Made by a program: the position numbers and the translations under genes. A stretch of DNA of 23,983 bases, from assembly GCA_015523685.1 (NCBI GenBank), contig WAJW01000135.1, positions 1 through 23,983 of the forward strand. The letters run 5' to 3'. Every line of letters starts with the position of its first letter. Within the stretch, counting starts at the first letter, position 1. Shown here piece after piece: positions 15,615 to 23,156 of this stretch. The notes beneath the pieces are model-generated. The model ran no database searches, was not told the origin of the DNA, and worked only from the letters and a program-made list of their open reading frames with translations. This stretch comes from Archaeoglobaceae archaeon (GTDB lineage Archaea; Halobacteriota; Archaeoglobi; Archaeoglobales; JdFR-42).

Positions 15615-17228
15615 GAATATGGGTGGCTCGGTGAACACCCCATACTCCTCTTTCAGAACCTTTGTTATCTCCCCGACGGTGGCGTACGCCTCTACAGCAT
15701 CCATTATGTATGGCATGAGGTTCTCATCTCTCTTTATCGCTTTTCTGAGGTCTTCAAGACATCTCTTAACCTTTGAATTGTCTCTCTCGTTTTTCACCTC
15801 TTTAAGCCTCTGTATCTGCCTTTTCACGGCTTCCAGGTCGAGGTCGTAGAGTTCTATCTCCCTTTCCTCTTCCTTCTCAGATCTGTACTTGTTCACTCCC
15901 ACCTTAACTATCTCTCCACTCTGTATCTTCCTCTCGTATTCATAAGCCTGTCTGGCGATCTTTGCCTGAATGTAACCCTTCTCTACGGCATTCATCATTC
16001 CTCCCCAGTCCCTGACCTCCTGCATCACCTCAATTATCTTCTTCTCCATCTCCGAGGTGAGCCATTCTATGTAGTAAGAGCCTCCAAGGGGATCGACGGT
16101 ATCGCATACACCGGTTTCCTCCATCAGTATCTGCATTGTTCTCAGGGCCAGAAGAGATGCCTTTTCAGAGGGTATTGTGTACGCCTCATCAAATGTGCAG
16201 AGAGCCATCGTCTGGGTACCGCTCAGGGCAGAAACAAGGGCGTAGTATGCAGCCCTGACGATATTGTTCTCCGGCTGTTCGTATGTTAGACCGGCACCTC
16301 CTCCACCCGCAATCATTTTCAACTGCATCGAGCGTGGATTTTTGGCACCGTATTCATCCCTTATTATCTTCGCCCAGAGCCTCCTCCCCGCCCTGAGCTT
16401 GGCTATCTGTTCAAACATATTTCCAAATATGTCGAAGTTGAAGGAGAACCTTGGAACAAAGTCATCCACCTTCAGACCTCTCTCGAGGACCCTGTCTATG
16501 TACGTTTTTGCAATTTCAAATGCATAACCTATCTCCTGGGCTGGAGTCGCTCCGCTCTCCCTGATATGATACCCGCAGACACTCACGGGATAGACCTTGG
16601 GAGCATTTCTGGCACAGAATTCAATTATATCACATACCAGCTTGACAGATGGCTCCACAGGGAATATCCAGGCTCCTCTACCTATGATCTCTTTCAGAAT
16701 GTCATTTTGCGGTGTCGCCCTCACGTCTTTCAGGCTGACTCCCTGCTTTTCCGCAACTACAAAGTACATGGCGAGAATTATAGGTGCAGTGGCGTTTATG
16801 GTGAGAGATGTGCTTATTCTGTCTATGGGGATCCCATCAAATGCTATTTCCATGTCTTTAAGAGTGTCCACCGCCATGCCCACTCTTCCGACTTCCCATT
16901 TTGCAAGGGGGTCGTCGGAATCAAGCCCATTCTGGGTCGGAAGATCAAATGCAACGTTCAGAGCGTTCTGTCCGTGCTCGATGAGAAATTTGAATCTCCT
17001 GTTGGTGTCCTCGGGAGTTCCAAACCCGGAATACTGTCTCATGGTCCATGGTCGATATCTGTACATGAATCTGTGAATTCCTCTTGTGAAGGGAAACTCT
17101 CCGGGGTCACCTATGTCCCTCTTGTAGTCGATGTGGGCAATGTCTTCAGGTCTGTAGATCGGCTTTACCTCAATTCCTGATTCAAGGACAACCTTTCTGA
17201 GATCTTCTTCTTTAATTTCCTTCGCCAT
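15612..17228 (-). CDS. Methylmalonyl-CoA mutase-type catalytic subunit
   Basis: The 538-residue protein is the substrate-binding barrel of a B12-dependent acyl-CoA mutase. The cobalamin domain is encoded separately just upstream. RPWTMRQYSGFGTPEDTN, VAFDLPTQNGLDSDDP and QNDILKEIIGRGAWIFP are family signatures. Residues that favour a dicarboxylyl-CoA are kept: Tyr66, Gln174, Arg184 and His221, equal to Tyr89, Gln197, Arg207 and His244 of the Propionibacterium enzyme. Isobutyryl-CoA mutases have Phe and Gln at the Tyr and Arg positions. However, positions equal to Tyr75, Thr77 and Ser114 are His52, Phe54 and Asn91. Succinyl-/methylmalonyl-CoA or a larger substituted analogue could be the substrate. 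ATG 17228 is preferred over 17234 because GGTGA lies 6 nt before it. Confidence 0.93.
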   Translation of the reverse strand: MAKEIKEEDLRKVVLESGIEVKPIYRPEDIAHIDYKRDIGDPGEFPFTRGIHRFMYRYRPWTMRQYSGFGTPEDTNRRFKFLIEHGQNALNVAFDLPTQNGLDSDDPLAKWEVGRVGMAVDTLKDMEIAFDGIPIDRISTSLTINATAPIILAMYFVVAEKQGVSLKDVRATPQNDILKEIIGRGAWIFPVEPSVKLVCDIIEFCARNAPKVYPVSVCGYHIRESGATPAQEIGYAFEIAKTYIDRVLERGLKVDDFVPRFSFNFDIFGNMFEQIAKLRAGRRLWAKIIRDEYGAKNPRSMQLKMIAGGGGAGLTYEQPENNIVRAAYYALVSALSGTQTMALCTFDEAYTIPSEKASLLALRTMQILMEETGVCDTVDPLGGSYYIEWLTSEMEKKIIEVMQEVRDWGGMMNAVEKGYIQAKIARQAYEYERKIQSGEIVKVGVNKYRSEKEEEREIELYDLDLEAVKRQIQRLKEVKNERDNSKVKRCLEDLRKAIKRDENLMPYIMDAVEAYATVGEITKVLKEEYGVFTEPPIF

Positions 17229-17622
17229 CTCCATTCACCCTGTTCTTTATAAACTCAACAATCTCTTCAAATCTCGTTCCTGTGGGGAACACCCCTGCAA
17301 CACCAAGATCGAGGAGGACCTTTCTGTCTTTTGGCGGGATGTTTCCACCCACAATAACGGTTATATCATCGAGCCCGGCTTCCTTCAGCTTCTCCATAAG
17401 CTCCTTTGTAGCGGGAACATGAACACCCGAATAGATGCTGAGACCTATTACATCGACATCCTCCTGAACCGCAGCGTTAACTATGTCATCTATGCTCTGA
17501 TGCAATCCCGTGTAGATAACATCAAAACCCGCATCACGCAGAGCAAGGGCGATGACTTTGGCCCCCCTGTCATGACCATCAAGCCCGGGTTTGGCAATCA
17601 GAATTCTCGGTTTTCTTCCCAT
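17212..17622 (-). CDS. Methylmalonyl-CoA mutase-type B12-binding subunit
   Basis: The 136-residue flavodoxin-like domain binds adenosylcobalamin and pairs with the catalytic subunit encoded next to it. The motif DGHDRG (15-20) gives Asp15, His17 and Gly20, and His17 replaces the dimethylbenzimidazole as lower cobalt ligand. GLSIYSGVH and VGGNIPPKD form the nucleotide-tail pocket, as in other small mutase subunits. The longest frame begins with GTG at 17652. ATG 17622 is preferred because GAGGTG lies 6 nt upstream and it gives the usual short N-terminus before RILIAKPGLDGHD. It overlaps the catalytic gene by 17 nt, consistent with equal production. No MeaB-type GTPase or epimerase gene lies in the window. 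Confidence 0.95.
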   Translation of the reverse strand: MGRKPRILIAKPGLDGHDRGAKVIALALRDAGFDVIYTGLHQSIDDIVNAAVQEDVDVIGLSIYSGVHVPATKELMEKLKEAGLDDITVIVGGNIPPKDRKVLLDLGVAGVFPTGTRFEEIVEFIKNRVNGDGEGN

Positions 17623-17635
17623 CCGCATCACCTCA
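17620..17635 (-). promoter_or_regulatory. Stop/RBS/start junction TGAGGTG-N6-ATG (acyl-CoA dehydrogenase to B12 subunit)
   Basis: The minus strand reads TGAGGTGATGCGGATG. The dehydrogenase stop TGA opens the ribosome binding site. The ATG directly after GGTG is too close to the site, so the second ATG at 17622 is taken as the start. Confidence 0.75.
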
Positions 17636-18775
17636 GAGTCCGAGTTCCCCACCTATTATCAGCTTCAGTATTTCGGATGTGCCCCCTCCTATCAGAAGGA
17701 ACCTCACATCCCTGTAGTATCGCTCCACCGCATGATCTTTTGAGAAACCGTAGCTTGCAAAAACCCTTGATGCTTCATCTGCAGCTTTAACTGCAGTTTC
17801 GCTTGCAAAGAGCTTGGCCATGCTCGCCTCTTTGATCGGCTGTTTGCCCTGATCAATCAGCCAGGCGGAATAGTAAACGAGCCACCTCGCTGCCTCGAGT
17901 TCAGTGGCTATTTCAGCCAGTTTGAATCTAATCGCCTGGAATTTGCCTATCGGCCTTCCAAACTGGACCCTCTCTTTTGCGTACTGAATCGCATCTTCCA
18001 GAACAGCCTGACCTGCTCCGAGGCTGAGAGCACCTGTCATAATTCTTATTTCAGCCAGAATATCTCTAAGATACAGATGCCCCATCCCCTCTTTTTCTCC
18101 CAGCAGATTTTCCACCGGGACCCTCACATCCTTCAGAACAACTTCAGATGTTCTGGTTCCATGAAGACCCATTTTCTCTATGTTTCTTCCCAGTTCCACT
18201 CCGGGGGTGTCTTTCTCCACAAAAAAGAAGTCTATACCTTCCATTCCCTTTCCCTTGCTTGTTCTGGCGGCAACCGTGAAGAAATCTGCAAGGGGGGCGT
18301 TTGTTATCCAGGTCTTGACTCCGTTTAATACGTATTCATCTCCATCCTTAACTGCAGTCGTGGAGAGGTTTCCAAGATCTGAGCCCGCATTTGGCTCTGT
18401 CATGCATATGACTCCCTTTTTCTCCCCTTTTATCGCCGGTATGAGGAATTTCTCTTTCATTTCTTCTGTTCCAAATTTTGCTATGAAGTGTGTTCCCATG
18501 AAAGCCTGCATTGTAGCGCTTGCTGCAAGGGCAAGGGAACCTCTTGCAACCTCCTCGCAGAAAATGGAAAATGTTACTCTGTCTGCATTAACCCCTCCAT
18601 ATTCCTCAGGATACCTCAATCCAAAGCATCCCAGTTCTGCGAGTCCCTTGAAGAGTTCTTCAGGAAACTCATCCTTTCTGTCAATTTCATCTGCAACAGG
18701 CTTTACCTTCTTCTCCACAAACTCTCTCAGGGTTCTCCTGAATATTTCCTGCTCTTCCGTAAAGTTAAAATCCAT
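17633..18775 (-). CDS. Acyl-CoA dehydrogenase (base position atypical)
   Basis: The 380-residue flavoprotein should oxidise an acyl-CoA to the 2-enoyl-CoA and pass electrons to an electron-transfer flavoprotein. CMTEPNAGSDLGNLSTTA and NGVKTWITNAPLAD are the FAD-contacting signatures. YAKERVQFGRPIGKFQAI and the terminal GGGTSEILKLI complete the fold, and length is normal. In medium-chain enzymes the catalytic Glu is in YEGTS. Here the matching residue is Gly364, as in long-chain and isovaleryl-CoA dehydrogenases, which use a Glu on helix G. In this protein that helix reads DILAEIRIM, with Glu242 one residue earlier than expected. ATG 18775 is chosen because AAGGTG lies 6 nt upstream; GTG 18784 and ATG 18781 are the alternatives. 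The gene follows the V4R gene by 5 nt. Confidence 0.92.
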   Translation of the reverse strand: MDFNFTEEQEIFRRTLREFVEKKVKPVADEIDRKDEFPEELFKGLAELGCFGLRYPEEYGGVNADRVTFSIFCEEVARGSLALAASATMQAFMGTHFIAKFGTEEMKEKFLIPAIKGEKKGVICMTEPNAGSDLGNLSTTAVKDGDEYVLNGVKTWITNAPLADFFTVAARTSKGKGMEGIDFFFVEKDTPGVELGRNIEKMGLHGTRTSEVVLKDVRVPVENLLGEKEGMGHLYLRDILAEIRIMTGALSLGAGQAVLEDAIQYAKERVQFGRPIGKFQAIRFKLAEIATELEAARWLVYYSAWLIDQGKQPIKEASMAKLFASETAVKAADEASRVFASYGFSKDHAVERYYRDVRFLLIGGGTSEILKLIIGGELGL

Positions 18776-18780
18776 ACCCA

Positions 18781-19269
18781 TCACCTTTTTCTCACTTCAA
18801 TTTCACAGTATTCATCACCCTTCGCAATGCATCTGACCTCCTCTGAAATTGAATCTCCGAAAATGATGTCTCCAATTCCCTTAAATACGCCCTCTATCAG
18901 ATGACAGACTCCTCTATCGCTTTTACCATAAGCTTCTGCAAAGGGTGAGTCATACACTCTTATTCGCATACTTCTTTCATTCATCTCTCCTTCCATCTTT
19001 CCCCATCCGAGAAATCCACCCATATCGCACATAAATTCAATGATTTCCCTGCCAGAAAGTCCGAGTTCTCTGGTGAACTTCTCCGCAGACGCTCTACCAC
19101 CGGAGTATCCACCGGACATCATTATATCTCTGGCCTTCTCCCATCCGGCTTCCTTCAGTAGGGATTTATGGAGTGAGGCGAGGGTCTCGGGTCTTATGAG
19201 AAGGTATCTTATATCTTTCAGCTCTATCCTTCCCTCCTCAAACCTCACTCCATCCCTGCTGAATTTCAT
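18781..19269 (-). CDS. V4R-domain protein (4-vinyl-reductase-type ligand-binding domain)
   Basis: The 162-residue protein is little more than one V4R domain. The C-terminal half shows the pattern: DSPFAEAYGKSDRGVCHLIEG, then a GIGDIIFG turn, then EVRCIAKGDEYCEIEV, with Cys122, His123, Glu126, Cys147 and Cys155 as likely metal or ligand contacts. V4R domains occur in BchJ and as sensor domains of XylR/DmpR-type regulators that bind hydrocarbons or phenols. No DNA-binding or enzymatic partner domain is fused here. It may sense or carry the pathway substrate, or help a metalloenzyme; this is inference. ATG 19269 overlaps the hydantoinase B stop as ATGA, with GAGGAG 6 nt upstream. Confidence 0.82.
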   Translation of the reverse strand: MKFSRDGVRFEEGRIELKDIRYLLIRPETLASLHKSLLKEAGWEKARDIMMSGGYSGGRASAEKFTRELGLSGREIIEFMCDMGGFLGWGKMEGEMNERSMRIRVYDSPFAEAYGKSDRGVCHLIEGVFKGIGDIIFGDSISEEVRCIAKGDEYCEIEVRKR

Positions 19270-20984
19270 GCTTTACTCCTCAACTCCCGTGTTTTTTCAA
19301 CATCCACCTTCAGGGTTCTCTCGTCTATGACCACGAGATAGTCTCTCCTTGCACCCTCGATTGTCACTTTCCCATCTCTCACATCCCTCTCAATCAGGGC
19401 AAAATCCCTCTCCCTGGGGTCCCCGTATCCTCCCCCGCCCGGGAGTCTGAGGCTCACGACATCATTTTTCTTCAGGGTGCTGATGCCTTTGGATTTGAGT
19501 CTGACAGCCTCACCATCGGGATTCAGAATGAACCTTCCAGGAGCACCGGTTTTACCTCCGAACAGACCATGAGGTGGAAATTCCTGACTGTCTCCATACC
19601 TTGCAAATGTCACCTCATCAGTCAGGAATCGGATGTCCCTCCTCAGACCGAGAGCCCCTCTGAATTTACCAGCACCTCCTGAATCAGGGATGAACTCGTA
19701 CATCTCTATCATCACCGGATATTCTGTTTCTATTGCCTCGATAGGTGTGTTCATGAATCGGGCGAGATGTGAATCCTGACCATCTTTCCCGTCTTTCGTG
19801 GGCCTGGCACCTGCACCTCCACCCTGAATTTCCGTGTATACCCATCTTCTCCCATCCGGATAGAATCCGCTGAATCCGCAGGTGGATATCTGACCGTGGC
19901 TTCCTGCCATAACCCTGTCAGGAGCAGCCTCGGAAAGTGCCTTCATCATGGCTTCGGTGATCTTCTGAGAACAGTTGGTTCGGGCTGCAACCGCAGCAGG
20001 CAGTTTTGGATTGACGATAAGACCCTCCTCGGCCTCAACCGTGATGGGTTTGTAACAGCCCGAATTGGTGGGTATGTGAGGATCGACAACCGCTATGATG
20101 GAGTAATAGACAGCTGCGTGGGTTGTTGCAATCGGGCAGTTGATGTTCCCTTTCACCTGCTTTGCAGTACCTTTAAAATCGACCTTCACCTCATCCCCCT
20201 TTATCGTTATGTTCACCCTTATGGGTATCGGGTCGTCCGTAACTCCATCATTGTCTATGAACACCTCGCCGGTGTATTTCCCATCCTGTAATTTCTCTAT
20301 TCCCTCCCTCATTCTTCTTTCAGAGTATTCGAGGAGTGCGGATAGACAACCTCTGATGGTTTCAGCACCGTACTTGTTGTAAAGCTCCTGAATCTTTCTG
20401 ACACCAACATAGTTGGCCGAGACCTGTGCTCTGATGTCACCAAGTGTTTTATCCGGAACCCTGATGTTGTTTTTCAAAATTGCAAGTATCTCTTCATCTT
20501 CTTTGAATTTCTTGTAGAGCTTGACCATGGGCATTCTCAGTCCTTCCATGAAGATCTCCGTCATTCCACCTGCAACGCCACCCGGTGCTGCTCCACCCAT
20601 GTCGGCCATATGGGCGATGTTTCCGACAAATCCAACAAGCTCACCGTTGAAGTGAACTGGAGCGAATGTCTGCATGTCCATGATGTGCTGACCGCCCATG
20701 TAGGGGTCGTTGGAGATTATAACATCCCCTTCATCGAGTTTTTCCGGAGGGAATCTTTTAACAAGCTCTTTCATCGTTATCTCAAATCCCGTCAGAAGCA
20801 TGGGCGCATGGTGCGCCTGTGCAATGGTTCTACCACCCTCATCGAAAACCGCACAGGTGATGTCCATTATCTCCTTTATTATGGTGGACCTCCCCGTCCT
20901 CACGAGGGTATACCCCATCTCATCCGCAATCTGCTCAAGGGCGTACCTGACAACCTGCATTGTTATGGGATCCACTCCACTCAT
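19266..20984 (-). CDS. hyuB: Hydantoinase B / oxoprolinase / ketone-carboxylase-type alpha subunit
   Basis: The 572-residue protein is HyuB-like, partner of the HyuA-like protein encoded next to it. ITMQVVRYALEQIADEMGYTLVRTGRS is the classic N-terminus. NDPYMGGQHIMDM, a metal-site motif, lies near residue 95, and GGAGKFRGALGLRRDI with a RLPGGGGYGDP stretch lies near the C-terminus. The family includes N-methylhydantoinase, 5-oxoprolinase and the alpha subunits of acetone and acetophenone carboxylases; sequence inspection cannot choose between these. A third small carboxylase subunit like AcxC was not recognised nearby. ATG 20984 lies 1 nt after the HyuA stop (TGAAATG), with GAGGAG upstream inside hyuA. 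A TTG at 21002 would add six residues. Confidence 0.9.
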   Translation of the reverse strand: MSGVDPITMQVVRYALEQIADEMGYTLVRTGRSTIIKEIMDITCAVFDEGGRTIAQAHHAPMLLTGFEITMKELVKRFPPEKLDEGDVIISNDPYMGGQHIMDMQTFAPVHFNGELVGFVGNIAHMADMGGAAPGGVAGGMTEIFMEGLRMPMVKLYKKFKEDEEILAILKNNIRVPDKTLGDIRAQVSANYVGVRKIQELYNKYGAETIRGCLSALLEYSERRMREGIEKLQDGKYTGEVFIDNDGVTDDPIPIRVNITIKGDEVKVDFKGTAKQVKGNINCPIATTHAAVYYSIIAVVDPHIPTNSGCYKPITVEAEEGLIVNPKLPAAVAARTNCSQKITEAMMKALSEAAPDRVMAGSHGQISTCGFSGFYPDGRRWVYTEIQGGGAGARPTKDGKDGQDSHLARFMNTPIEAIETEYPVMIEMYEFIPDSGGAGKFRGALGLRRDIRFLTDEVTFARYGDSQEFPPHGLFGGKTGAPGRFILNPDGEAVRLKSKGISTLKKNDVVSLRLPGGGGYGDPRERDFALIERDVRDGKVTIEGARRDYLVVIDERTLKVDVEKTRELRSKA

Positions 20985-20985
20985 T

Positions 20986-23037
20986 TCACTCACTCCTCTC
21001 AATTACGAGATTACCAAAGTCATCCACCATTCCCTTCCATCCCGGATGGATTATCGTGGTGGAGAACTCCTCTTCCACAACACACGGGCCTGGCAGTACG
21101 TTCCCGCTTAGAAGCCTGGCCCTGTCGTAAATGGGCACGGTAACAAAATCGCTGTTAAACCATACCTCTCTCTCATATTTCAGGGCTTTTCCCGGGTCTC
21201 TGCCTCCCTTTTCAAGTTTTCTCAGTTTTATGTCAGGTGTTTTCCCTATGGAAGTGACTCTCAGATTGACAATTTCCGTTTTCTCATCCCTTGAGCTATA
21301 CTCGTATTTCTGCTGATGCCTGTTGTGGAATCTCTCAACTATCTTCCCGAATGACTCCTCTGTGAATCTGAAACCCCTCTCGACGGGGATGTTTATCTCG
21401 TAGCTCTGACCGACATATCTCATGTCCATGCTCCACTGAACATTGATATCCTCTTCTGCCACACCCTCCTTTCTGAGCTGGTTAACGGCCCTTTCTTCCA
21501 GTTCCTCAAAGTATCTCTGGAGGAGCTCAAGGTCCACCCTCTCTTCGCTCACTATGTAGCTCTTCACATAGTCGTGCTTGATGTCTGCCACAAGAAGGCC
21601 GAAAGCCGAGAAGTCGGAAGGCAGGGGAGGTATGACAACACGGGGTATTTTTAGATCCTGTGCGATCTGGACAGCATGTAATGGTCCCGCTCCCCCGAAG
21701 GCAATGAGGCTGAACTCCCTGAGATCATAGCCCTTTTCTGTTGAACTTACCGAAATTCCCTTTTCCATCTTTGCATCTGCCACCCTTATTATTCCTGCTG
21801 CAGCCTCTTCAACACTCATACCAAGCCTTGATGAGACCTTTTCCACTGCCTTCTTTGCCTTATCTGCATCGAGACCCATCTCTCCACCCAGGAAACTTTC
21901 AGGTGAGATCCTCCTCAGTACGACATTTGCATCCGTAACTGTAGGCTCCTCTCCACCCCTTCCGTAGCAGGCAGGCCCCGGATCAGCCCCGGCAGATTCA
22001 GGCCCGACATTGAGCATTCCAGAGCTATCCACCCTCGCTATACTGCCTCCACCTGCACCGATTGCGTTGACGTCAATTATGGGCACCTTGACCGGATAAC
22101 CTTCGAACTTCCCTTCCGTGGTCACCACAGGCTGGCCCTTCTCAATGAGACAGATGTCAAAACTCGTCCCTCCCATGTCCACGGTAATAACATTGTCGGA
22201 ACCCACGAGTCTGCCAATGAACGTACCTGCAAGAACACCACCTGCTGGCCCGGAATTAACGATCGTCACCGCATGCTTTTTGGCGGTTTCTGCTGGCATT
22301 ATTCCACCGTGTGCGAGCATTATTCTCAAGTCCTCGAGATTGTACTCTTCCCTCAGTTTCGCAGAAAGCCTGTCTATATACCTCTCCAGAATTGGCTGAA
22401 GATAGGCGTTCAGCACTGTGGTGCTCGTCCTCTCATATTCCCTGAATTCGGGACTTATTTCCGAGGAAAGGGAAACATATGCTTCAGGATAAAGCTCATT
22501 TATTATCTCCCTTATTCTGATCTCATGTGCAGGATTGGCAAAGGAGAAAAGGAGAGAGACGGCTATTGATTCAACACCCTCATCTCTGAAAAATTCCACA
22601 ACTTCCCTCACTGAATCTTCGTCAAGCTCTTTCACAACCTCTCCTTTACTGTTTATTCTCTCTTCAACCCCTTTCCTCAGATATCTCGGAACGAGTGGCT
22701 CGGGATTATCGACAAATATATCGTAAAGTCCTTCCTGGGGTCTCTGAAATCTCCCTATCTCGAGCACATCTATGAAGCCCTTTGTTGTAATCAACCCGGT
22801 TTTTGCTCCTTTTCTCTCAATCAGGGCGTTAGTCCCAACGGTTGTTCCATGGACAATATGATCCAGATCTTCAATGTTTGCTCCCGCAGTCTCTATCACC
22901 TTTTTGATTCCCCTGAGCACTCCTTCAGTCAGGTCACGCGGAGTGGTCAGCGTCTTTGTATAGGCAATTTTTCCCGTAGCATCATCTACCAGAACCACGT
23001 CCGTAAATGTCCCACCAACATCGATGCCTATTCTCAT
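20986..23037 (-). CDS. hyuA: Hydantoinase A / oxoprolinase / ketone-carboxylase-type beta subunit
   Basis: The 683-residue protein has the ASKHA-type ATPase core of HyuA-like proteins. DVGGTFTDVVLVD at the N-terminus is the phosphate-binding loop. HGTTVGTNALIER, NSGPAGGVLAGT and DMGGTSFDICLIEKG follow, and SLIAFGGAGPLHA lies near residue 450. It should use ATP to activate a carbonyl or amide while the B subunit completes hydrolysis or carboxylation. Relatives are N-methylhydantoinase, 5-oxoprolinase and acetone/acetophenone carboxylase subunits. It is the first gene of the long operon. ATG 23037 has AGGTG 5 nt upstream; a GTG at 23040 would add one residue. A TATA-like box about 60 nt upstream would give a leader of about 35 nt. 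Confidence 0.92.
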   Translation of the reverse strand: MRIGIDVGGTFTDVVLVDDATGKIAYTKTLTTPRDLTEGVLRGIKKVIETAGANIEDLDHIVHGTTVGTNALIERKGAKTGLITTKGFIDVLEIGRFQRPQEGLYDIFVDNPEPLVPRYLRKGVEERINSKGEVVKELDEDSVREVVEFFRDEGVESIAVSLLFSFANPAHEIRIREIINELYPEAYVSLSSEISPEFREYERTSTTVLNAYLQPILERYIDRLSAKLREEYNLEDLRIMLAHGGIMPAETAKKHAVTIVNSGPAGGVLAGTFIGRLVGSDNVITVDMGGTSFDICLIEKGQPVVTTEGKFEGYPVKVPIIDVNAIGAGGGSIARVDSSGMLNVGPESAGADPGPACYGRGGEEPTVTDANVVLRRISPESFLGGEMGLDADKAKKAVEKVSSRLGMSVEEAAAGIIRVADAKMEKGISVSSTEKGYDLREFSLIAFGGAGPLHAVQIAQDLKIPRVVIPPLPSDFSAFGLLVADIKHDYVKSYIVSEERVDLELLQRYFEELEERAVNQLRKEGVAEEDINVQWSMDMRYVGQSYEINIPVERGFRFTEESFGKIVERFHNRHQQKYEYSSRDEKTEIVNLRVTSIGKTPDIKLRKLEKGGRDPGKALKYEREVWFNSDFVTVPIYDRARLLSGNVLPGPCVVEEEFSTTIIHPGWKGMVDDFGNLVIERSE

Positions 23038-23092
23038 CACAACACCTGCCTGGTTTTTACAATAATAATCACAATCTTTGGTTACCCTGACA

Positions 23093-23106
23093 TCATTTAA
23101 AGTTAT
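23093..23106 (-). promoter_or_regulatory. Candidate TATA box for the 13-gene operon
   Basis: The minus strand reads ATAACTTTAAATGA. The core is centred about 61 nt before hyuA, giving a predicted transcript start near 23073 and a short leader with the AGGTG site. Confidence 0.4.
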
Positions 23107-23126
23107 CGGTAATCAATTATCTATTG

Positions 23127-23142
23127 TTGGTTTATGAACCAA
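23127..23142. promoter_or_regulatory. Perfect interrupted palindrome, candidate operator
   Basis: TTGGTTTATGAACCAA has 6-bp arms and a 4-bp centre. It lies between the two divergent start codons and directly abuts the TATA-like box of the rightward gene. A further TTGGTT half-site is at 23078-23083, on the other side of the hyuA TATA box. A regulator-binding role is inferred. Confidence 0.4.
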
Positions 23143-23143
23143 A

Positions 23144-23156
23144 TCTTTTTATACTG
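23144..23156 (+). promoter_or_regulatory. TATA box for the C_GCAxxG_C_C gene
   Basis: TCTTTTTATACTG is centred about 26 nt before the ATG at 23176. This predicts a transcript start at or within a few bases of the start codon. The GGAGG just before the ATG is only 2 nt away, too close to work as a normal ribosome binding site. Confidence 0.5.

Noticed and set aside
16566..17180. Rightward 204-codon open frame
   Set aside because: It lies wholly within the mutase catalytic subunit on the other strand and has no recognisable domain or ribosome binding site.
15612..17622. Isobutyryl-CoA or 2-hydroxyisobutyryl-CoA mutase
   Set aside because: Those enzymes have Phe or Ile and Gln at the two diagnostic positions. 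This protein has Tyr66 and Arg184, as in methylmalonyl-CoA mutase.
18180..18836. Rightward 218-codon open frame rich in Ser and Pro
   Set aside because: It is antisense to the acyl-CoA dehydrogenase, with typical shadow composition.
19266..23037. Three-subunit acetone carboxylase (AcxABC)
   Set aside because: The next gene is about the size of AcxC, but it has clear V4R-domain features instead.
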